From: Dastarcus helophoroides
Taxonomy: Eukaryota; Arthropoda; Insecta; Coleoptera; Bothrideridae
Length of the DNA stretch: 64,000 nt
Assembly: GCA_028583605.1 (NCBI GenBank)
Contig: CM053325.1
Location: forward strand, 48,802,987 to 48,866,986
Direction: 5' to 3'
Shown: in pieces, positions 47,178-57,599 of the stretch
How the letters are laid out: each line of letters begins with the position of its first letter
Position numbering within the stretch: the first letter of the stretch is position 1
The notes under the pieces: model-generated
What the model was told of the DNA's origin: nothing
What the model saw: only the letters and a program-made list of their open reading frames with translations
The model's database searches: none
Translations under genes and position numbers: made by a program

Positions 47178-48617
47178 ATAATCCAGGCAATAAGCCATTA
47201 AAAGGTCTAAAATAGATAAAAATAATATAGTAAGTTATATTTTCAAAATTCTTTCTGCTTTTGATTTATGATGCCCCAAGGATCATTCACTGCTACTTAG
47301 ACGAAGTCGCTCGACCTTCTTTCACCCCTTAATCTTGAAAACGAGCCCCCAAATGATGCGTTTGGCTAAGAATTTCCCAAAGTCGAAAAAATTAACGCAA
47401 ACTGCCTCGGAAATGCATTTGAGGTTATTTGGTTTGCTGATCACGAATCCATGGTTGACTTTCCCGGAATATTCATTGCTTGTATGTAGTAAAATTTTTA
47501 CTCCAAATAGTGTCCTAGAGGTTTTTGGGGTCGCTAATTAGGAATCTGTGATCTTTTTTTTCCGAAAAACTCATTTCTTGGTCGAAAAATCATGAAAATT
47601 CTTTAATATACTAGTGGCCTTGGGATTTTGGGACAATATAAAGAACCTTTTTTTTTCGAAATTGCGTCTCATGGGGTTTTTTGGGTCACTAATCAAAATT
47701 CCCAGACTTGCTTTTCCGAAAAACTCATTTTACGGTCGGAAAATCAAGGAAATTCCCTATTATAAGTGTTTTGAGGCAATGTTGGAACGGGGTGCCAAAA
47801 TTTCCTGATTTTTACATCATGGAAAGTTGTTTTCGCAAAAAGAGAACTCAGATTTTTTTTATAGTTGACCCAGAAATCCTTCCATATACAATTATATGAA
47901 AAAAATAGCTGTATTATTTCAAAATCCCTGAAGGTCATTAAAATGGCAATTTTTTTTTGATTTTCCGACCAGAAAATAAGTTTTTTAGAAAAACAGACCT
48001 TAGATTTTTAATCAGCGACCCTGAAAATCCCTAGTTCACCGTTTCATATAAAAATGTTACTACATTGTCCCAAAACACTGGGGAATTTTCTTGATATTTG
48101 GACCAAAAAATGAGTTTTTTAAAAAAGCAAGCCTCGGATTCTTGACCGTGACCCAAAAAACTCCCTGAGACACAATTTCAAAAAAAGAGGTTTATCATAT
48201 TGTCTCAAAACTCCAACAGCCCACTATTTCAGTGAAATGAGTTTTTCGGAAAAACAGATCTCGAATTCTTTATCAGCGACCCCGAAAACCCATAGGGCAT
48301 CGTTACGAATAAAAATTTTACTACTTACAAGCAATGAGTTTTCCAGGAAAACCAACCACAGATTTGTGATTAGCGACACAAATAACCTCCTAGGATGCAT
48401 TTCCGGTGCCATTTCCTGTTAATTTTCGCGACTTTAGGAATTTGTTAGCGAAACACCTAAGTTAAGGGGTTGTTTTCAAGATTAGGGGATGAAGAAGACT
48501 TCGTCTTAGTAATAGTGAATGATCCTTGGGTCATCGAAAATCGAATGCAGAAAGAATTTTGAAAATCTAACTTATTATATTATTTTTATCTATTTCTCGG
48601 CTTATTGCCTGGATTAT
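47178..48617. mobile_element. Foldback element with tandem-repeat arms
   Basis: The whole 1440 bp is an imperfect inverted repeat. The ends are ATAATCCAGGCAATAAGCC and its complement, and matching blocks run through both arms: AAAATTCTTTCTGC, CAAGGATCATTCACT, GAAATGCAT, TCATTGCTTGTA and GTAAAATTTTTA. Each arm contains diverged tandem units of roughly 135 bp built on TTTTTCGGAAAAACAGA, ATCAGCGACCC and TTGTCCCAAAAC words. This resembles foldback elements with repeat-filled arms. No transposase is encoded. Confidence 0.75.
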
Positions 48618-48639
48618 AAGCTCTTATTCATCCAGTATG

Positions 48640-49110
48640 AGTGATTTTCTAAAATGAACATTAAGAGATAATGCAACTAAATCTGTACGGACTATAACAT
48701 CATCTTTATCAAATCAAATCTACCTGTTCTAGGAGTAAATGTAGACACCAATATTTGTTGGAATGACCACGTACCAAATCCGCTTTCTAAAAGTTGGGCT
48801 TTTTTTCGGTAGAAGAACTACTTCACATCTCAATGGTTATTCACTTTATATGAAGCCCAAGTTAGACCAACACTACAATACTATCTTCATGTTTGGATAG
48901 CAGGCTGAGCCCTAAAACACATATTGGCACTTTTCAATTTGATTCAAAGGAGAGTAATTTATTTAATTTATAAAGTTTGACTCAATCTCTCGAAACACTG
49001 GAACACAAGCGGTTGGCGCCTTGCCTTTTTTATAGATATATTTATTCAATTCATCCATTCGACATCCTTGTGGAATACAAGACTGTCGGAGACAACCAAT
49101 TTTATGTGGT
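48640..49110 (+). pseudogene. Jockey-type LINE 3' fragment
   Basis: Plus-strand translation over shifting frames gives LGVNVDTNICWNDHV, YFTSQWLFTLYEAQVRPTLQ, LALFNLIQRRVIYLI and QSLETLEHKR. It parallels the LINE at 33.7-34.7 kb (SILGVNANINFYWNE, FTSHQLLTLYKAQV, LALLDSIQRRAIRLI) and is therefore the same family. Stops interrupt it. It starts right after the foldback element and ends where the piggyBac piece begins. Confidence 0.75.
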
Positions 49111-49596
49111 CCAGCTCGGCACCCATCTTTCGGTTCTTTTTTTTTCAAAACCTTTCTTTTCTACTACTTGTCTGGCATATCTACTTGTCTTTTCTACTAT
49201 GCTATTCCAAAAATCTTCATTTAGGACTTCATTCAAGATATCCAAAAGTTTAGAATTAGCACCTAGCCTTCGCAGACACAAAGGATTTATTCCAGGCACT
49301 TCACGAAACCGTTTTACATTAGGTAGATTGTCTTTTTCTTCCCAAATCCATTGATCTAATTCCTCAGGAGAAGATTCACTATCACTGCTTGATAAGTATC
49401 TTGTACGTCTTTTGCATCTTGGTTTTATCTCACTATGATCACCACTACCATTGTTAAGTTCGCTATAGTTTTCATCATCTTCACTTTGAAAACCACCGTA
49501 ATCACTAAAAAATTCTTCGTGAGATTAACCTAAATCACCTTTTTCATTTAAACTTTCGCTATCACTTTCAAAAAATATGTCACCAATTTGTGACAT
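49102..49596 (-). pseudogene. piggyBac-like transposase N-terminus, truncated
   Basis: On the minus strand an ATG at 49596 opens an acidic, serine-rich N-terminus ([49 protein letters not shown]) with one in-frame TAA at 49527-49525. It continues into the piggyBac-type pattern [39 protein letters not shown]. The frame ends after about 160 codons at WVPSWTT, where the family normally continues into the catalytic DDD domain. The catalytic part is absent and LINE sequence adjoins. Except for the single stop codon the reading frame is open, so decay is modest. Confidence 0.75.
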
Positions 49597-49805
49597 TATG
49601 GGTCAGTGTAGCACGAGGTACATTTTGATAATGAAAATAATGAAATTATTTTCTCCGTTGCAACTGATACAAATTACTTTAAAATAAACAAGAATGAACA
49701 TGTTAAATATTGTCTCATTTTCAACTATGTATCAGAACGTCATATGCGACTTTGGCCAAATTAATGCATTACGTTCTGATACGTCGAATGCGGTCAAAGG
49801 GTTAA
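49597..49805 (-). mobile_element. piggyBac-like 5' end with TTAA
   Basis: Reading minus, TTAA (49805-49802) is followed by CCCTTTGACCGCATTCGACG, the usual TTAA-CCC start of piggyBac elements. A subterminal inverted repeat follows: TATCAGAACGT at about 49729-49741 and ACGTTCTGATA at 49770-49781. The opposite terminus is not in the window, because the element is cut at about 49.1 kb. Confidence 0.75.
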
Positions 49806-52800
49806 ATGATCTGTAATGAAACAGTCGTACTATAGTTGGGCATATTACAATCAAAGACCGTTTCGGCTTTCACTGTTCACTGTCGATATGGTACTTACAG
49901 ATATTAGTCAGCCATATAAATATTCAAGACATCTATATCTAAATGTCACACAGAGATAGCGTGTATTTAATGGATGTTGCTATGAACCTATACTACAAGT
50001 ATTACTAGGGACCTTTGTGACTTAAGTTATATCGATTCTAATGTGGTTGTAATTCTCAGCAATAATTGTTTCAATTTGCACATCTTAAAAGTGTTCCTCG
50101 TTCATCGTAAGATACAATCGAAAGTCAGTCACAAATCACTCAATGGGATTTAGATCTTTTGAGAGTTTATATTGGAAATTGTTTACAACGACTGTACCAT
50201 ACTGATGAGGTCAAGGAAGGCCGAAAGGGATGTTGGTTGTAAATACATATTTTCAAATGTAATTATTTCATTACAAAACATTTAATTGCCATTATTTATT
50301 AAGTTTAATATAACTGGACACACATAATACAACAAAGTTATCTCGCTTTTAGTGACTTTTGTGACTTTAACTATATCCTGCATAATTTGATTGAGAACTT
50401 CTGTCTATGGAGACTTTTTTCTATAGAATTTCCAAACCATGGAATTCGTTGTCAAGTAGAATTTTTCAAGAGAATTACCTCATTTAAAACGAAGTGCATT
50501 TTTGTCTAATATTCATGTTGGTCTTCTACTCGTAATGCTTCCAGTGTAGAATAGTGTAACAAATTAATGTTATAGAAATCGGGAAGTATATGGACTGTCT
50601 TATGGACAGAGTGTTGTTATCGCGGTGACTCATATGCAGGAGCAGGTCTCTAGTCTAGAATCTACTAGATACAAGAAACTTCTCATGATGGAAAACGTCT
50701 CGAAGCAGGAGTTAGATAATAAATATACGCCCACCTCCTATCGCGATTCATTGCATTGTCTGCATTCTGTATTTAATTAATGTTATTCGTTGTTTTACGT
50801 TCTGTGTCTTAGTTTAAATAAAGTGTTAAAATTCACGGCATTTTTTAAATCATATCTAAAACGTAACAATAAATTTACCTTTTGCTACTGTATTGTACAT
50901 ACTGAAAAAATATATATCAAACCAAATTATTTAAGTCGCAAATCTATCATATATCATATTTCATATATTATATCCAACTGTTTTATACTAATATGCATGT
51001 TTTCGTATTTTCTATGAAAAATAGCAATTCATAATAGTTAATCTTGATTTTTTTATGTGAAAATCATGTCAAGTTCTTTTTTACGTGTGTTTTTTGCAAT
51101 GCTCATAAATAATGTTGTTAAGATTATTATTTAGGCAATTTCATTCTGCTAAATGTTAACACCTAGTTGGCGACGAAAACGCGAAAGTGACATAAATGTC
51201 CATTAGACATTAAACAATCAAACAATGAACATTCCGTTTCTGTTATTATTAGAGATGCGTAGGTATCTCATGTTTGTTTTTCGTGCGTTAGAATAGCTGC
51301 GTTATTAAAAATTACATGGGTGGTCGAGCCCTGCGTGTCCACAATTCCAAACTTTATACCCACTATTAATAAATCGATTTCTATTTCAATAGAAAGGAAG
51401 CGCCGGTTTAAGAATAAGTTTACAAAGAAATAATCCGGTTTTTGTTGCAATTAAGAAGAGAATTCCCCCGTTTGAGAAAGCGCATATTCTCACGTGATAA
51501 AACCGGCCCACAAAACCGACAAAAAACTCGAAAATAGGAGCAAACGTGATGATTCAAATAAGCAGTGGCGTTCGTCGGTCGTAAATGGATCATGAAATAA
51601 AACATGATGCACGTTTCTATATTTAGAATGATTAGTGGATGTTTTGCAACCCCGCTCGGAGTCCTTTCCAGAATTTTTCGAGCAAAAATATCCCTCGATG
51701 CTTCATGGTATGAGAAAACAGCAGATTCAAATGACTTATGGTGATTTTGATATCACTCTGAAATAAGACATCAAAGAATTTGAGAAATTTAATGCCTGAA
51801 AGCTCAGACTGCTAAAGAATGACACAACAAACATCGATTTAGGTGTCGAACTCCTTCAGATCTGTTTATTATGCTCGATGTAACCAAATTCGTTTCTCAA
51901 AACCTAGGCTAAGGCTTTCATATCTCATCAGCTACTCACCTCAAGGTTGGGCCATCACTGGACTACTATTCTCAACGTCTCCAAAATACATACTTGGGTT
52001 AAAGATTCCATTCAGAAAAAAACCAGAACCAGACATCTACTTTATGACAAAAGAATCTTTTCAGAGACTAAAACTCATGCAAACGGTGAATGACTTATTG
52101 TTTTCTAGAGGTACCTGCTTCCATGGAAGGGAGCATTAAGAATAGCAACTTTATTAATGCAAACAAGACAATTCCTAGTGCCTGCTTGGCTAATAACCTC
52201 TAACGAAACTCCAGATACTTCAAAATTGGCATTGGTTGCTCAGTGAGATTTATCTAAAATTGATGTAACTTGTTCACGTTTCAAACCGCAGCTGCATCTT
52301 CATTTATTACATTCTACCACTATTAATACCTCTGTGGAAATAGGTTTATCCCTTAGGAGTGGATTTTGTTTAAAATAAAAACTTCAAACATCTCAATTAT
52401 TTGCTCTTCTGAGACAACGTAAAACAGTAGACTAGACAAACGATACGCCTCTGCGTATTGGCATTTGCAAAATCTCTACAGAAAAATTAAAGTGCTTTTC
52501 GATGATAGCTATTATGACAATCAGGTAATATTACCTTTCATCTTGAAAAGTCCACGGGTAAATCACATTTGTTGTGAGACATTGCGTGATATATAAAGCC
52601 CATCTAGCTGTAAACTTAACGTGGCATGGAATCCTCAGGTGTTTAAATTCTATAGGCGTAAAAAGGAATAGCTTTATATAGCATGCTATTAGTGCCGAAG
52701 AAGGTAAAACCGCACCAAATACACCTGTGAGGCCGATAAAGCAGCACAAAAGTTTTTCAGCGGGTGGAAAAGAGACAAGGATATGGCGACATATAGTCGG

Positions 52801-53659
52801 GGAATGCGGCAAATCCTATTCTACCTGTTGATTGTTAGAATATGTATGTACACACCCACGAGAATAACAAAGATCACATTCTAAGATGTAGGCTGTTTGC
52901 ACCGACTACAAGTGTTGATATTTGCCGACAATATTATTTGCTATTTTGTGAATTAGAGTATATCAACATAGGTTATCAAACCAAACTTTACGAAATCTAT
53001 ACAAATTTTAATGAACCCTGAAGATGTTGCAATATCTAAAGCTCAGACCCGTCATTTAACAGGTGACACACGAACGTGAACTAGATAAAAACTCCAACTT
53101 AAGGGGAAAACTTTCAGAAAAAAACGGAATTTAAAGAATTAGAGATCAAATTTGAGATTTGAAAGAAAAAATTGGAAATTCATAAAAAACATTTCTAGAA
53201 AAAATCAATTTTTAATTTAAGATCTAAACTTAAAAAATAACATAATAATAAAAGTTTATATAAAAAAAACTGCTAAACGTATACTTTTGTCGCTAAAGAC
53301 GTGAATTCGAAAAAAAATATGGTTATAAGTAAAACCGCTTATATTATCTGGGACCTGGGACTTCGTTCGCTATGAATATCATTGCCTTTAGCGCACTTTC
53401 AAAACCAAGTATCAATGATAAAATCAAGTATGTGAATCCTCACTTAACCTATGCTTTCTGGATACAATATCAATTTGAAAGTATCTGGAACAGTTCTCTG
53501 AGATAAGAAAGAGCCTACTTTGAATCTTGGCTTTCAAGAAATCTCTATACCAATTTTAAACGAAATCGATTTAGTAATTGAGCAATAAAAAGTCAACAAA
53601 CAGACAGACAAACACACTGTGGTATTTATACATACGTTAATTAAAAGAAACACTTCGTC
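49806..53659. other. Unassigned AT-rich DNA
   Basis: About 3.9 kb without a supported gene. Frames of 93-98 codons at 51843-52139 (+) and 52531-52812 (-) have mixed composition but no motif I can name. 53.1-53.3 kb is weakly tract-like. Confidence 0.45.
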
Positions 53660-54370
53660 TATAATAGAAATTTTAGGAAAAAAAAATAAATCGTTGGTAA
53701 AACCATAAGGGAACACCATGAAAATTGGTTTTATATAAACAGAATGTTCGTCTTCAAGTTCAACTATTCCTAAGATCAAACAAACCTTAAACCAGCGTCT
53801 TCCAAGTGCTGGGTCGCGACCCGCTACCGGGCCACGAAAACAAAACACCGGGTCGCAGAATTGTCTTTCGCAAATGGTCAATACTTGTACACTTAAATAG
53901 TTAAAAATAATCTTTGAGTGGGTCCCGAAGAGGAAGTACCAAACACAACCTGGCCAAGGTAAAAAAAAATGTTGGGAACCTATGCCCTATACCACAAACG
54001 TTTCACAAAAAATAATCATTATGAGCCGGTTAAAATAGTTGAAACTAAAAATATTTTGTTGGGCAGTATCTTGTTTAGTAAACTTACTGTAAGGATTTAA
54101 AGACAAAAATGTGTGCAATTTGTGCAGCTTCTATTTCCATGACAATTATTGGAGTAATTTCGGTATCTTCTATTGACGTAGTTTCTAGAGTTTTAGCTAT
54201 CATCTCACACAATTGAATGTGATTATAGTTCTAAAAGCAATAAATTTGACGTATAAGCTTTGACATGCTTGTCATATTTTGCCATCACTGATGTGCAGAT
54301 TAACACTTGAACAACTTGAACCTACAAACAATATACACACATACTTTAAATTTAAAAAAAAAACAAGCAT
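53660..54370 (+). repeat. R3 interspersed repeat, copy C (split by a hAT-type MITE)
   Basis: Shares ATGTTCGTCTTCAAGTTCAA, CTTGTTTAGTAAACTTACTG, TGTGCAGCTTCTATT, then ATAAATTTGACG and TAAGCTTTGACATGCTTGTC, in the order seen in copies A and B. It keeps GTTTCTAG at 54181-54188, which is the unoccupied equivalent of the hAT target site in copy A. Confidence 0.75.
53789..53981. mobile_element. hAT-type MITE
   Basis: The left end CAGCGTCTTCCAA and, reversed, the right end CATAGGTTCCCAA resemble the CAG-GGTTCCCAA ends of a hAT group. GGGTCGCGACCCG and GGGTCGCAG near the left end are typical of these MITEs. Flanking 8-mers CCTTAAAC and CCCTATAC agree at 6 of 8 positions, a worn target duplication. 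It interrupts R3 copy C. Confidence 0.6.
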
Positions 54371-54859
54371 TGGAAAGCAAAAATAAACTAAAAACTGAAG
54401 GGGTTTTACGCACATGTCTGACAAATAAACTTCTTGAACAAACTCACTTTTACGCATTTGCAATGAGACCACGTTTTGCACTTCACCTATCGAATCATAT
54501 CCTGAACTTTTTTCTCTTCACATTCCTTACAATATCAATGTTGCTCGTTACCTATGGCTGCTAATTTAGTCCGATTTTTTTTCTCAAACTTTTGTAGGGA
54601 CTACTAGTGAGTTCTGCTGATTTCTTAATACCGAAGGCTTTGCTGATTTTCTTTAAAGATCCAGCTTCGACACATTTAAATAATGGGGCAATTTCCAGTA
54701 AGCTGGCGGAGAATATTGAAGCTAAGGTTTCTGATGAGGTTTTGGCAACATCCCTAGAGAGAGGTGTTGAAAAAATTCTGTTTTTATTTTTTTTTTAAAG
54801 TGCTCATGGAACACCACCCTTAGGACTTAAGTCATTATTTTAAACTTTATTTGGTTCAG
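54371..54859. other. Unassigned AT-rich DNA
   Basis: Nothing supported. A 63-codon plus-strand frame at 54607-54798 is not recognisable. Confidence 0.4.
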
Positions 54860-55467
54860 GCGTAGGACCTACGGATCCAGCAAATCCGAATCTTGAAAAA
54901 CATATCTATCTACTGGCAATACTCCAGATGCCCTAAATCCATTAATGGCATTATCGTTGCCGTCTTTTCATAAGCTTCATTTAATAATGAAGCCACTTGC
55001 TGCTGTTACACTCTCTGTCCAAGATTAGTCCTTAACCATTTTTCCAATGCTTGGGTGTAATACACCTTCATTGGTTTGAGAAAAGAACGGTCAAGTGGTT
55101 GCAGACGATGTGTCGTATGACCTGGCAACTGCATTATAACAATTCCATTCTCGTGCCAGTAACAGAGCATCTAAGTAAGACTTCGAACATCTTTTACAGT
55201 AAGTCGGAAAAGAGATTCTGAGAGTTTAATAATATGGTTCGACAACAATTCTTCCAAAGTAATATTGAAAATAGGGTTCTTGCCTAATAATTTAGTAGAA
55301 CCTTTGGCCACTTTGTGTGACTCTCGAATATGCCGAAGTAACGTTGATTTAGGTATTCCATACTCGTTACTGCATTTATTTAGACCTTTTTTCCCCTCTT
55401 TGTACGTTACTAGCGCTAATTCCAAATCAGACGCCGACCATTTTCCCTAATTTCCCCCTTTTGACAT
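54860..55467 (-). pseudogene. pogo/Tigger-type transposase relic with internal deletion
   Basis: On the minus strand the ATG at 55467 starts MSKGGN, then a TAG (55449-55447), then GKWSASDLELALVTYKEGKK and the Psq-like helix-turn-helix SNEYGIPKSTLLRHI. A second DNA-binding part follows (LGKNPIFNITLEELLSNHI, LTVKDVRSL). The text then jumps near 55160 to LPGHTTHRLQPLDRSFLKPM, the block around the third catalytic Asp of pogo/jerky-type DDD transposases, and continues with YYTQALEKWLRTNLGQRV, a stop, and QVASLLNEAYEKTATI. The segment holding the first two catalytic Asp residues has been deleted. It is inactive. Assignment rests on recalled family pattern. Confidence 0.75.
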
Positions 55468-55570
55468 TTGCAAAAAAGACCAGACCACTTGGAAGCTCGT
55501 AAAGCGGACAAATGTTTCCATGTGCATTGGAATCGATATTAAGGATTGAGGATTAAGGATTTTTTTTGGA

Positions 55571-56060
55571 GGAACGGACTAGTCCTTGATTATCTTCAAA
55601 TATTAAAATACACATCTTGTCCCCTGAACCCCTGAAAACTAGAAAGATTAAAAAACACAAAAAAGGTTGCTCTAACGCATTTCGATAGCCAAGCTATCCT
55701 CTTCAGAGAGATAATAACACCTAATCCTAAAATTAACCTTTATACATTAGGAATATTCACTTCTTGCATGATCGACCGCATCCGAACGCGCATGCCCATC
55801 TGATCATACACGTCGCAGTGTCACAGTTCCTTATCTATCAACTTTAGCTATTTTTGACAAAGCCTTATGGATGGCTTAACTTTCACATGCATTTAACATA
55901 GAATCTTAACAGTTTAATATTATTTTTTATCCTATGATCTAATTCAAAAGCATGTCGAGCCGCACTTAACTTCTCAGTTGTTCCGTACCTCGGATGAGCT
56001 AAATGCACCTTCAGTCGCATTTTGAGAAACCGTCAAAAGTATGTCGGGCAGACTAGAGGA
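55571..56060 (-). mobile_element. Penelope-like fragment, second copy
   Basis: It shares with the 40 kb copy the terminal GTCCTTGATTATCTTCAAA and CTTGTCCCCTGAA block, the hammerhead-like motif (55670-55710, minus; CTGAAGA followed by G instead of T), ACACCTAATCCTAAAATTAAC and the GIY-YIG remnant (about 55840-56050, minus). The GIY-YIG part reads LKMRLKVHLAHPRYGTTEK, then RHAFELDHRI, and is disrupted by deletions and stops. Confidence 0.65.
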
Positions 56061-56099
56061 GGGTTCTGTGGTCCAAATTGTCTTAGGCACGCGGCTTTT

Positions 56100-56696
56100 A
56101 ACCCCAAGCAAAAAAAAAACAACAAAGTCGAAATTTCAGGAAAAAATGCAGTAAAAACTCCAATTTGCATTTTTCAAAAAACTCGAATATACGAAATATA
56201 AATCGAAATTTCGAGAAAAAAACTGAAATTTTTATTTCAAGGCCAAAAATTTAGAGAAATAAAACAGTTAAACTTAGACTAAATATTTTAGAAAAAATGT
56301 CAACATCTTGAGAAAATCAGAATTTCATGAAAAAAGTTGATATTTTGAGAAGGAAATCAAAATTTCAAGCTAAACAAAAATCTTGAAAATTGTCGAAGTT
56401 TTGCAAAAAAAGTATCGAAATTCATAAAATAACCATTTCTCTAAATTTGCTTTAAAAATGGAAATTTTGGAAAAAATCAAAAATAAATATACAAATTCAA
56501 ATGAGGAATTTTGAAAATAAAAATCAAATCTTTAAAAAGGTTTTGAATATTGCGCTAAAATCTAATACTTGTTTTCAAAATTTTAAACTCAAAATTTCGA
56601 AAAAAAATTGAAATTTGTGACAAGAAACGCGGAGTTTTTGAAAAACATAATATTTAACTTAAATTTTGAAATTTTACGGGATATCTTGTTTTTCAA
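56100..56696. repeat. Degenerate repeat tract
   Basis: A-rich diverged AAATTTCGAGAAAA-type repeats between two Penelope-related copies. Confidence 0.65.
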
Positions 56697-56913
56697 AATT
56701 TGAAATACAAGACTTGTCTTCTGAAACCAAGAAAGATTAAAAAACGCAACAAAACAGATATCTCGCTGAAGATGATAGCTTGGCTGTCGAAACGCGTTAG
56801 AGCAACCTTTGTTGTATTTTTTAATCTTTCTTGGTTTCAGAGGACAAGTTTTGTATTTCAATTATTTCAATTTTTCAAGATAACTAAGGACCAGTCCGCT
56901 CCACCAAAAAAAA
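56697..56913. repeat. Penelope-associated foldback repeat (family 1), copy 2
   Basis: Inverted arms with GAAATACAA, CTGAAACCAAGAAAGATTAA and its complement, ending AACTAAGGACCAGTCCG. The right arm has a hammerhead-like motif at 56762-56802. Its stem I is weakened (CTCG against AGAG), while ACGCGT is kept. Confidence 0.7.
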
Positions 56914-57059
56914 AATCTTTTTTTTTTCTTAAAAGTTTGAGTGTAAAAGCTCGCAATTTTTAGTTTTTTTCTTAAATTTTGACTTTAGGTTAAATTTCAT
57001 TGGACATTTTGCCTTTTTATAGACCCTTTGCCTTTTGTCCAAATCTGAACTTTAATATC

Positions 57060-57575
57060 AACATTTCGAGAATAGGGGGCTTCTTCAGGAACAAAGAAAA
57101 GAAGCAATAAATGAAAAGAGGAATATGAGGGAATATGCAAAAAAAAAACGAAAGAATGAAAAGGCCAATTTAAAAATATCAGAGCACGGTAACTCAGTAT
57201 GTCCACCACGAAACTGAAGAGTTTCGCCTCTGGTATGGTGGACACACTGAGTTACCGCGCTCTTCTATCTAAACTTTCTTATCCTTTGTACCAATTTTCA
57301 ATTCAGAAGAGTTTTGCCTCTGGTATGGTGGACATACTGAATTACCGTGCTCTGATGTTTTGAAATTGGCCTTTTCATTCTTTCGTTTTTTTTTGCATAT
57401 TCCCTCATATTCCTCTTTTCATTTATTGCTTCTTTTCTTTGTTCCTGAAGAAGCCCCCTACGATGGTGGGTGAAAGGTCGAACACTTTTAGTAGTTCTTT
57501 GACACGGTCCAATCCCGGAAGAAGTATATCCTGCACTGATTCTGGCCGTGGAAGCCTTCGTTATCATACACATTT
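57060..57575. repeat. Family 2 foldback repeat, copy 2
   Basis: Left arm about 57060-57120, right arm about 57410-57560. The middle holds three units of the GGTAACTCAGTATGTCCACC/GAGGCGAAAC module (57184-57213 forward; 57221-57262 and 57310-57353 reversed). A good hammerhead-like motif lies at 57440-57484. Confidence 0.7.
57440..57484 (+). other. Hammerhead-ribozyme-like motif (family 2)
   Basis: TGTTC, CTGAAGA, A, GCCC...GGGT hairpin, GAAA (57472-57475), GGTC, GAACA (57480-57484). TGTTC/GAACA pairs over 5 bp. Same order as at 20235-20279. Confidence 0.4.
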
Positions 57576-57599
57576 ATTTAGTAATTTAGAACCCTTTCA

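Noticed and set aside
52531..52812. 93-codon frame with hydrophobic stretches, possible membrane protein exon
   Set aside because: No family motif, no clear splice context and no second supporting exon; kept only as unassigned DNA.
53534..53881. 115-codon minus-strand frame
   Set aside because: It straddles R3 copy C and the hAT-type MITE (the GGGTCGCGACCC part), so it is a chance fusion.
57298..57573. Conserved-looking frame also seen at 20219-20509 (QRRSKSVR.. FLQEQR)
   Set aside because: The similarity comes from family 2 repeat DNA shared by both places. The frame is not maintained in other copies.
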